Shown here in pieces: positions 1 to 5,393 of a stretch of 9,240 nt of DNA. The notes below the pieces were generated by a model. That model had not been told where the DNA came from. It did not search any database and saw only the letters and a list, made by a program, of their open reading frames with translations. The translations under genes were made by a program, and so were the position numbers. Source of the stretch: Nitriliruptor sp040882055 (GTDB taxonomy: Bacteria > Actinomycetota > Nitriliruptoria > Nitriliruptorales > Nitriliruptoraceae); NCBI GenBank assembly GCA_040882055.1, contig JBBECA010000001.1, positions 1 to 9,240 of the forward strand, given 5' to 3'. Each line of letters begins with the position of its first letter. Position 1 is the first letter of the stretch.

Positions 1-807
1 CTCCTCCAGGAAGCGTCGTATCCGGCGATCGAAACGGGCGCGCCCCTGTTCGGGCAGACCGTGTCCGAGCCCGTCCCAGACCTCGACGGTCGCCGAGGGC
101 AGCACCTCGCCGATCTCACGGGCGTGGTGGGGCCCCGTCACCTCGTCGCGAGCCCCGGCGAGGACCAGCGCGGGCGCCCGGACCCCGGCGAGCCGGTCGA
201 GGGCATCGTGGGTCCGGCACGCCTCGGTCAACGCGAGGTGGCGTTGTTGCAGTTCGGCGTCCGGAGCCTCCACCGGCAGGACCCGCTGCGCCACGCGGCG
301 GCGCAGGCGGTCGCTGCCGGTGTAGGAGCGATCGATGGCGTCCGCGAAGAACTCGCGCCACCGTCCGGCGCGGACGAGCACCTCCCAGCGGGCCAGCGCC
401 TCGCGGAAGCTGGCGTCGGCACGTCCGACGGTGCACGACAGCACCAGGCTGTCGACGAGGTCGGGGCGGTCGGCGGCGAGGTGCTGTGCGACCATCGCTC
501 CCATCGAGTGGGCGACGATCACCGCAGGACGATCGACGAGCTGTTCGAGCAACGTGGCCGCATCCAGGGCGAGCGTCCGGGTGGTGAGCGCCGGGGTCAT
601 CGGGAAGCGGTGGGAGACCACGTGGACCCGGTGGTCCTCGAGCAGCTCGGCCGGCGGATCGCCGAGCTGCTGTCGGGCCCGAGGATCGGTGATGGGTGCG
701 AGCCCGTCGGTCAGGCCCGGCAGTAGCAGCACCGGGCGCCCCGATGCGGCCCCGAAGCTCATGCGCGGCACCCGGACGTCACCGAGGGACTCCCAGATCA
801 GCTCCAC
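1..807 (-). CDS. alpha/beta hydrolase, 3' end beyond window
   Basis: This gene encodes an alpha/beta-hydrolase-fold enzyme, probably a cytosolic esterase, lipase or C-C hydrolase; the substrate cannot be told. The 269 visible codons are open from a GTG at 807, and no stop appears before the left edge, so the C-terminus is partial. The catalytic triad is visible: nucleophile Ser101 in AHSMGAMVA, acid Asp221 in AGARDEVTG and base His249 in GLGHGLPEQ. An oxyanion-type loop, LLLPGLTDG, lies at residues 27-35. Residues about 130-205 form a helical cap rich in Arg. The GTG start is preferred because GGAGGT lies 9 bases upstream; an in-frame ATG at 762 would delete the first beta strand. The visible part is already close to the usual family length (250-300 residues), so little should be missing. 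It is transcribed away from the STAS-kinase cluster across a 172-base spacer. Fold assignment is secure; function within the superfamily is open. Confidence 0.9.
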   Translation of the reverse strand, partial: MELIWESLGDVRVPRMSFGAASGRPVLLLPGLTDGLAPITDPRARQQLGDPPAELLEDHRVHVVSHRFPMTPALTTRTLALDAATLLEQLVDRPAVIVAHSMGAMVAQHLAADRPDLVDSLVLSCTVGRADASFREALARWEVLVRAGRWREFFADAIDRSYTGSDRLRRRVAQRVLPVEAPDAELQQRHLALTEACRTHDALDRLAGVRAPALVLAGARDEVTGPHHAREIGEVLPSATVEVWDGLGHGLPEQGRARFDRRIRRFLEE

Positions 808-869
808 GAGGTGTCGACCTCCGGTCTCGGGGGTCCCGTCGCGCCGGGCGGGGTGGACGCGGGCCGGAC

Positions 870-879
870 CCTAGCTAGG
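870..879. repeat. 10-bp perfect palindrome CCTAGCTAGG
   Basis: A perfect 10-base palindrome lies in the spacer between the divergent hydrolase and STAS-like genes. It contains two CTAG tetramers, which are usually rare in such GC-rich genomes. It could be part of an operator, but no known regulator is recognised, and a single short palindrome can occur by chance. Confidence 0.35.
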
Positions 880-893
880 CGCGGACGAGGCCC

Positions 894-908
894 GTGACCG
901 GTTACCGT
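894..908 (+). promoter_or_regulatory. candidate -10 element (TACCGT) with overlapping imperfect palindrome
   Basis: TACCGT at 903-908 fits the actinobacterial -10 pattern TANNNT and lies about 70 bases before the STAS-like gene. It overlaps an imperfect inverted repeat, GTGACCGGTTAC at 894-905, in which 10 of 12 positions are self-complementary. That placement would suit a repressor operator for the STAS-kinase cluster. No clear -35 hexamer is seen at 16-18 bases upstream, so the promoter call is weak. Confidence 0.3.
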
Positions 909-979
909 CCTCGGGGGCGACCGGCGGGTGCCGGCGTGCCGATCCCGGATGCGTTCGATGCGGGGGTGGAGGTCGAGCG

Positions 980-1378
980 GTGGAACAGCGTCGGTCCCAG
1001 CTCGGGGCGGCCGAGCTCATCTGGGATCCGCGGGAGCGCGCGGGTCTGCTGCGCTTCGTCGATGAGGGTGCAGCGGCGGGTGGGCCCGAGGCGGAGCAAC
1101 TGACCCAGGACTTCCAACGGTGGCTCGCCGAACAGCCGGCCGCACCCTTCACCGTCCTCGTGGACTGCACGGAGATCGCCGCCGTCGACGCCGGATGGCG
1201 GCAAGGCTGGGCGGACTTCTTCATCGAGCACCGCGAGCACGCCCGCCTGGCCTGGTTCAACGCCAGCCCAGAGATCGCGCTGATCGTGACGATGTTCCGC
1301 AAGGGCACCGGGGTCGCAGGCGAGGCGTTCGCCACCGAGGACGAGGCGAGGGCCTACCTCGCCGCCTGCTCGTCGTGA
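980..1378 (+). CDS. SpoIIAA-like / STAS-superfamily small protein
   Basis: This is a 132-residue soluble protein whose second half matches the pattern of SpoIIAA-like (STAS/Sec14-type) domains: a central strand with an acidic end (FTVLVDCTEI, residues 57-66), a helix, a second strand ending LAWF near residue 90, and a closing helix EDEARAYLA near the C-terminus. It lacks the phosphorylatable DSS/DSSG serine of classical anti-sigma-factor antagonists, so regulation by a SpoIIAB-type kinase is not supported. The GTG start is fixed by GGAGG at 968-972, 7 bases upstream. Its stop codon overlaps the start of the histidine kinase gene (GTGA), so the two are probably translated together, and the protein may modulate or scaffold that kinase. 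No signal peptide or membrane helix is seen. The gene call is firm; the superfamily assignment rests on fold-like pattern only and the role is inferred. Confidence 0.82.
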   Translation: MEQRRSQLGAAELIWDPRERAGLLRFVDEGAAAGGPEAEQLTQDFQRWLAEQPAAPFTVLVDCTEIAAVDAGWRQGWADFFIEHREHARLAWFNASPEIALIVTMFRKGTGVAGEAFATEDEARAYLAACSS

Positions 1379-2325
1379 CCCGCCGGATCTCGGACGAGCG
1401 GGTCGTCGTCGGTGACGGTGACCGCCAGCCCACGCTCGACGAGCTCGTGGAGGCGCTCTCGCTCGCCTCGGTCGGGCGCGACGTGCGCATCGCCGTCGAT
1501 CCCGCCCGCGAGGAGCCGTTGGCGGTGATCGGCGCCGCCATCAACATCCTGCTCGAGGACCTGCGCTTCCGGCAGCAGGAGCGTGAGGACGCCCTCCACC
1601 GGGTCGCGATCGCCGAGGCCAAACGCGAGTTCCTGGCCTACCTGAGCCACGACATGCAGACCCCGCTCGCCCTGCTGCTCGGCTCGCTCAACCTGCTCGA
1701 CGCGGACGAGGGGCCGAACGACGTCGACGCCACCCTCCCGCTGATGCGGCAGGCGGTCGGGACCCTCCAGCGCCTCGTTCAGCAGTTCCTCGACCTCGCC
1801 CGCCTCGACGCCGAGCGACCCCTCGAGCTCCACAAGCAGCCGATGGAGCTGCACACGCCGATCACCCGCGCGACGTCGCTGTTCGCCGACCGGGGGGACA
1901 TCAGCGTCGACTACCCAGCGTCGCTCCCGGTGGTCGAAGGTGACCCAGGGCGCGTCGAACAGATCGTCACCAACCTGCTCGCCAACGCCTTCAAGTACGC
2001 CCGGGAACCGGGGATCGCGGTGGTGCACCACGAGGACACCGGTTGCGTCGACGTCACCATCGTCGATCGCGGCGAGGGGTTGTCCGAGGAGGACCTCGAG
2101 CACGTCTTCGGACGTTTCGACCGTGGCCCCGAGTCCGCCCGGGCTGCCGGGACCGGACTCGGGCTGTTCATCAGCCGCGCACTCGCCGAGGCGATGGGCG
2201 GGACCCTGACCGGCAGCAGCCGCCCTGGCGAAGGCAGCCGGTTCACCCTCAGTCTGCCGGTCATCGGACGTCGGTCAGACGACGACTCGCCCCCGGCCCA
2301 CCGCGGCCCATCCGCATCCAGTTGA
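1375..2325 (+). CDS. soluble sensor histidine kinase
   Basis: This encodes a 316-residue two-component histidine kinase that should autophosphorylate on His92 and pass phosphate to a response regulator, probably the one encoded next. A HAMP-like helical linker (about residues 28-75, with AAINILLEDL) leads into the dimerisation helix. The H-box is SHDMQTPL (91-98), with Gln where Arg or Lys is usual. The ATP domain has an N-box around TNLLANAFKYA (199-209), a G1 box DRGEGLS (231-237), an F-box VFGRFDRG (244-251) and a G2 box GTGLGLFIS (259-267). No membrane helix or sensory domain is visible, so it is cytosolic and probably takes its input from a partner protein. The GTG start at 1375 overlaps the stop of the STAS-like gene by 4 bases; the frame stays open further upstream, but that part is antisense-like shadow within the STAS-like gene. 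The last 16-18 residues form a disordered Ser/Pro/Asp tail. Confidence 0.93.
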   Translation: MTRRISDERVVVGDGDRQPTLDELVEALSLASVGRDVRIAVDPAREEPLAVIGAAINILLEDLRFRQQEREDALHRVAIAEAKREFLAYLSHDMQTPLALLLGSLNLLDADEGPNDVDATLPLMRQAVGTLQRLVQQFLDLARLDAERPLELHKQPMELHTPITRATSLFADRGDISVDYPASLPVVEGDPGRVEQIVTNLLANAFKYAREPGIAVVHHEDTGCVDVTIVDRGEGLSEEDLEHVFGRFDRGPESARAAGTGLGLFISRALAEAMGGTLTGSSRPGEGSRFTLSLPVIGRRSDDDSPPAHRGPSASS

Positions 2326-2355
2326 GCCCGGCCGGTACGGTGGCCATCCGCCGCG

Positions 2356-2361
2356 TACGCT
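2356..2361 (+). promoter_or_regulatory. candidate -10 element (TACGCT) before response regulator
   Basis: TACGCT fits the TANNNT -10 pattern and would place a transcript start near 2368, leaving a leader of about 60 bases before the response regulator GTG. No convincing -35 was found at the right distance. The 106-base spacer between kinase and regulator leaves room for an extra promoter, but the regulator could equally be read through from the kinase gene. Confidence 0.22.
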
Positions 2362-2431
2362 TTAGGTCGCCAACCTCACCTCCACCCCGGGCCGTCGGAC
2401 GCCCAGGGGGTGCACCGCAGAGGGAACCCAC

Positions 2432-2911
2432 GTGTCAGAGCCGACCCCGGAACCGGTCCGCGTCGTCGTCGTCGACGACGAGCCCGGCATCCGCCGCATC
2501 CTCGAGCTGACCCTCCGACGCTCCGGCCGCTACGAGGTCGTCGCCGAAGCCGGTGACGGCGAGGGGGCGTTGGCGGCGATCGCCGAGCACACCCCGGACA
2601 TCGTGCTGCTCGACCTGATGCTCGGCCCCGAGTGGGGCGTCGACCTCATCGCCCCCGTGCTGGCACGCTCGCCAGGCACGATGATCGCCATCCTCACCGC
2701 CCTCTCCGCCGAACGTGAGGAGGATGCGGCCCTCACCGCCGGCGCCTTCGTCTACTACGAGAAGACGATGGTCGTGAACCTCGTCGAGTACCTCGACCGT
2801 GATTTCGCCCTGTTCCGTCGCGCTCTGGACGGCGACGACGTGCTCGCGCCCTCCGCGCTGCAACGCCGGTACGCCTCGGTGAGCGAGCGGGACCCGGGCA
2901 CCACCAGCTGA
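2432..2911 (+). CDS. single-domain response regulator (CheY-like receiver)
   Basis: This 159-residue protein is a receiver domain with a short C-terminal tail and no DNA-binding or enzymatic output domain. All phosphoryl-transfer residues are present: the acidic pair Asp15-Asp16 (VVVVDDEPG), the phosphoacceptor Asp61 (VLLDLMLG), the switch Thr89 (ILTALS) and Lys111 (YEKTM). Residues about 125-159 form a charged helical tail. It most likely accepts phosphate from the histidine kinase encoded 106 bases upstream and acts by binding another protein. The GTG start is supported by a purine-rich GAGGGA about 7 bases upstream and by the position of the first beta strand. The membrane metalloprotease-like gene begins 14 bases after the stop, so the two may be co-transcribed. 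The assignment as a receiver is very secure; the downstream target is unknown. Confidence 0.93.
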   Translation: MSEPTPEPVRVVVVDDEPGIRRILELTLRRSGRYEVVAEAGDGEGALAAIAEHTPDIVLLDLMLGPEWGVDLIAPVLARSPGTMIAILTALSAEREEDAALTAGAFVYYEKTMVVNLVEYLDRDFALFRRALDGDDVLAPSALQRRYASVSERDPGTTS

Positions 2912-2925
2912 CCCTCGGTCGGCGC

Positions 2926-3738
2926 GTGCGACCGTCCACGACGCAGGTCAGCTGGGTCGGTCTCGCCGCCCTCGTCCTGCTCGCTCTGCTGACGGGGACT
3001 GCGGTGGTCACCGCCGTCGTGTGGTCGACCCGCGGCGCGGGGACCGGGACCACGCCGCACAGCGCCCCGCACGCGGCATCCGAGGACGGGTACGCCGTCT
3101 GGGACCGCAACGACGACGGCACCCCCGTCCGGTGGGATCCGTGTCGCCCGGTGCGGATCGTCGCGTCCGGCGTCGGCGCCCCCACCACCTACCCGCTCGA
3201 CCAGCTCGTGGCCGATCTCGAGCACGCTGCGGGGGTGCTGCGCGAGGCGACCGAGATCGAGCTGACCGTGATCGGCACCAGCACCGAGGTACCGGATGCT
3301 TCGCGTTCGACGCTCGCGACCGAGGGGGCGTCACGCGCCTGGGCACCGGTCCTCGTCGGGTGGCGGGCGCCCGGGGAGGGCGACCTGCCGCTCCGTGACG
3401 TCGATCGGGCCGTCGCGGTCCCGGTCGCCGTCGGGACGTCCCGCGAGCGGGTCTACGTCACCGCCCAGGTGGTGCTCAACCCCGAACGGACCGACCTCGT
3501 ACCGGGTGCTCGCGACCGTTCCAGCTCGTGGGGGGCGACGCTGCTCCACGAGCTCGCCCACGTGCTCGGCCTCGACCACGTCGACGACCCCGATCAGCTG
3601 CTGCACACCTACCCGGGCGTCGGCCCGGTCGAGCTCGGCGCCGGCGATCGGGCCGGCCTGCGCACCCTCGGTGCCGAGCACGGCTGCCTCGACGTCCCGG
3701 AGCCGCGCGAGCTCGACGTCGTCGTCCCCGCCGGCTAA
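2926..3738 (+). CDS. membrane-anchored metzincin-like zinc metalloprotease
   Basis: This encodes a 270-residue protein with one N-terminal membrane segment (about residues 9-33) followed by an extracytoplasmic domain. After a Thr/His/Pro-rich linker, a conserved block YAVWDRNDDG...VRWDPCRPV (56-77) leads into a protease-like domain. The zinc-binding motif HELAHVLGLDH spans residues 208-218, giving ligands His208, His212 and His218 and catalytic Glu209, as in matrixin-type metzincins. The Met-turn methionine expected shortly after is replaced: the region reads DPDQLLHTYPG. Cys73 and Cys254 are the only two cysteines in the extracytoplasmic part and could pair. The GTG start lies 14 bases after the response regulator stop, with only a weak ribosome site, suggesting read-through. 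The lack of a cleavable AxA site soon after the hydrophobic stretch favours an anchor over a secreted form. The stop overlaps the stop of the convergent dehydrogenase gene. Substrate unknown. Confidence 0.88.
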   Translation: MRPSTTQVSWVGLAALVLLALLTGTAVVTAVVWSTRGAGTGTTPHSAPHAASEDGYAVWDRNDDGTPVRWDPCRPVRIVASGVGAPTTYPLDQLVADLEHAAGVLREATEIELTVIGTSTEVPDASRSTLATEGASRAWAPVLVGWRAPGEGDLPLRDVDRAVAVPVAVGTSRERVYVTAQVVLNPERTDLVPGARDRSSSWGATLLHELAHVLGLDHVDDPDQLLHTYPGVGPVELGAGDRAGLRTLGAEHGCLDVPEPRELDVVVPAG

Positions 3739-4499
3739 CCGACACGCACGCCCGAGGCCGCGCCGGTGACCCCGCCGTCCACCGGCAGGATCACCCCGGT
3801 GATCCAGGAGGCGGCGTCCGAGAGCAGGAAGACGACGGCCCGGGCGACGTCCTCCGGCGTCCCGAGCCGCTGCAGCGGGTGGGCCGCCGCGACGGCGTCC
3901 TCGTCCCAGCTCCAGAGCATCTCGGAGAGCTTGGTCCGTACGATCGCCGCCGCGACGGCGTTGACCCGGACGCCGGGGGCCAGCTCGTGGGCGAGCTGGC
4001 GGGTCAGGTGGTGCACGGCGGCCTTCGAGACGTTGTAGGCCCCGATGGCCGGGCTCGGCTGGAGGCCACCCACCGACCCGATGGAGACGATCGCCCCGCC
4101 GTGCTCGCGCATGGATGCCGACCAAGCCTCCCTGGCCCACACCAGCGGAGCGCGCAGGTTCACCTCCCAGGTCTTGTCCACCGCCCCCATGTCGACCTCG
4201 GTGATCGCGCCACCGGCCGGGTTCGTCCCGGCGTTGTTGACCAACAGGTCGCACGCACCGAAGGCGTCGATCGCCGTCCGCACCGCGTCGGCCGCGTGCG
4301 CGGCGTCGGTCACGTTGCCGATGACGGGCACGACGCGGTCACCGAGCTCCGCGGCGAGCGGCTCGAGGGTCTCGGCGCGCCGACCGGTGATGACCACACC
4401 CTCGGCCCCGGCGTCGAGCAGCTCGTGGACGATCGCTTCGCCGATCCCCCGGCTCGCGCCGGTCACCAGCGCCACCTTCCCGTCGACCCGGACCTGCAC
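3735..4499 (-). CDS. short-chain dehydrogenase/reductase (FabG-like SDR)
   Basis: This encodes a cytosolic NAD(P)-dependent classical SDR oxidoreductase of about 254 residues. With numbering from the GTG at 4499, the cofactor loop TGASRGIG is at 13-20, NNAG at 88-91, and the catalytic tetrad is Asn114 (EVNLRAP), Ser142 (SIGSVGG), Tyr155 and Lys159 (YNVSK). The terminal motif PVDGG lies near residue 240. The usual PG after VNAV is replaced by AAI (VNAVAAAIVRTKL), as I recall for some mycobacterial SDRs. The blocks NNAGTNPAGG and SDAASWITG also resemble those proteins. Start choice: an ATG at 4505 has GAGGAG directly abutting it with no spacing, whereas the GTG two codons later has the same GAGGAG exactly 6 bases away, so 4499 is preferred; both give nearly the same protein. 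It converges on the metalloprotease gene and diverges from the acetyltransferase gene. Substrate cannot be assigned. Confidence 0.94.
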   Translation of the reverse strand: MQVRVDGKVALVTGASRGIGEAIVHELLDAGAEGVVITGRRAETLEPLAAELGDRVVPVIGNVTDAAHAADAVRTAIDAFGACDLLVNNAGTNPAGGAITEVDMGAVDKTWEVNLRAPLVWAREAWSASMREHGGAIVSIGSVGGLQPSPAIGAYNVSKAAVHHLTRQLAHELAPGVRVNAVAAAIVRTKLSEMLWSWDEDAVAAAHPLQRLGTPEDVARAVVFLLSDAASWITGVILPVDGGVTGAASGVRVG

Positions 4500-4505
4500 C
4501 GCCAT

Positions 4506-4511
4506 CTCCTC
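4506..4511 (-). promoter_or_regulatory. Shine-Dalgarno GAGGAG that decides the SDR start
   Basis: On the minus strand GAGGAG touches the ATG at 4505 but stands 6 bases from the GTG at 4499. The normal spacing is 5-9 bases, so the ribosome site points to the GTG as the true start. Confidence 0.6.
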
Positions 4512-4546
4512 ACGTCGCTGGACGGCGCGCGACCCTAGCGGCGTGC

Positions 4547-4717
4547 GTGCGGCGACCGAGGTGTGGGACCGGCAGATCGCCGTCAGCGCACCGCACCACC
4601 TTCGACGCCCAGCGCGTCCTCGCTACGGTCGACGCCGAGGAGCGGGTCCGGGTCCTCGACGGGCTGCTCCGCGAGCTCGAGGAGACGCTCGGCCTCGAGC
4701 TCCGCGCCGGCGGTTGA
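4547..4717 (+). CDS. possible small ORF, 56 codons, unrecognised
   Basis: A short reading frame begins with GTG in the 270-base spacer between the divergent SDR and acetyltransferase genes. Its second half looks protein-like: an amphipathic acidic helix running from TFDAQRVLATVDAEE to LLRELEETLGLELRAGG, ending in TGA. The first half (Arg/Pro/Ser-rich) looks non-coding and no ribosome site precedes the GTG. In the same frame past the stop, the sequence carries a near-copy, DLEETLDEVREG. It could be a genuine micro-protein, the broken tail of a lost gene (for example the last helix of a MarR-like regulator), or chance. I do not recognise it and give it low weight. Confidence 0.25.
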   Translation: MRRPRCGTGRSPSAHRTTFDAQRVLATVDAEERVRVLDGLLRELEETLGLELRAGG

Positions 4718-4775
4718 CCCCCGTCCACGCGGCGTCCCGACGTCGCTGATCTGGAGGAGACACTCGACGAGGTCC

Positions 4776-5384
4776 GTGAGGGACGTCGACGGCCGTCACC
4801 GGCCCGAGGTGGTCGTCCGTGACCTGCGCCCGGCCGAGGCGGCACGCGTCGGCGAGCTGACGCTGGCGGCCTACGACCGGTACGGGCGCATCGAGGGGCC
4901 CTACAGGGACTTCCTGGCCGATCCGCTCCGGCGCGTCGAGCGCTCCACGGCCGTGCTCGTCGCCGAGGTCGGTGGCGAGGTGGCCGGCACGGTCAGCTTC
5001 GTCACGCCCGGTGACCGCGAGTGGATGGATCGTCCCGAACCGCACGGTGATGCGGGGTTCCGCATCCTCGCGGTGGCCCCCGCGTACGAGGGCACCGGCA
5101 TCGGGACCGCGCTCGTCCAGACCTGCATCGATCGGGCGCGGGATGCGGGCGCGCACCGGCTCCTGATCATGTCGATGTCGTGGATGCACCGCGCCCACGA
5201 CCTTTACGTCCGGCGCTTCGGGTTCGTCCGGCGCCCCGACCTCGATGTCCGCTACCCCTCCGGTACGGGGGTCGTCCTCGCCCTCGACCTGACCGCCGAT
5301 GCACCGAGCCGGTTCCCCGCGGTCGGCCCCGTGCCTGCGACGCCGCCGTGGTTCGAGGACGTGTGGCCGCCGCGCCGCTCGTGA
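4776..5384 (+). CDS. GNAT-family N-acetyltransferase
   Basis: This encodes a 202-residue cytosolic acetyltransferase of the GNAT superfamily, which moves the acetyl group of acetyl-CoA to an amine. The N-terminal strand VVVRDLRPAEAARVGEL (12-28) is the typical beginning of the fold. Strand beta-3 is AVLVAEVGGEVAGTV (59-73). Motif A, ILAVAPAYEGTGIGTALV (97-114), holds the pyrophosphate-binding loop EGTGIG. Motif B follows with MHRAHDLYVRRFGF (137-150). The C-terminus from about residue 172 is a Pro-rich extension. Start choice is uncertain: the GTG at 4776 has a GAGG only 3 bases upstream, while a GTG at 4809 begins right at the first strand but has no ribosome site; a strong GGAGGAG at 4753-4759 is too far from either. 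The acetyl acceptor is not predictable. The stop lies 9 bases from the stop of the convergent tail-anchored protein gene. Confidence 0.88.
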   Translation: MRDVDGRHRPEVVVRDLRPAEAARVGELTLAAYDRYGRIEGPYRDFLADPLRRVERSTAVLVAEVGGEVAGTVSFVTPGDREWMDRPEPHGDAGFRILAVAPAYEGTGIGTALVQTCIDRARDAGAHRLLIMSMSWMHRAHDLYVRRFGFVRRPDLDVRYPSGTGVVLALDLTADAPSRFPAVGPVPATPPWFEDVWPPRRS

Positions 5385-5393
5385 CCGGCCACG

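Noticed and set aside
61..726. Long plus-strand open frame over the left-edge gene
   Set aside because: It is an antisense shadow: the minus strand here encodes a clear alpha/beta hydrolase with a full triad, while this frame has no domain pattern and is rich in Arg, Gly and Pro as expected from GC-rich antisense.
3331..4254. Long minus-strand open frame crossing the end of the protease gene and the SDR gene
   Set aside because: It overlaps two well supported genes in other frames and translates to low-complexity Arg/Gly/Pro sequence.
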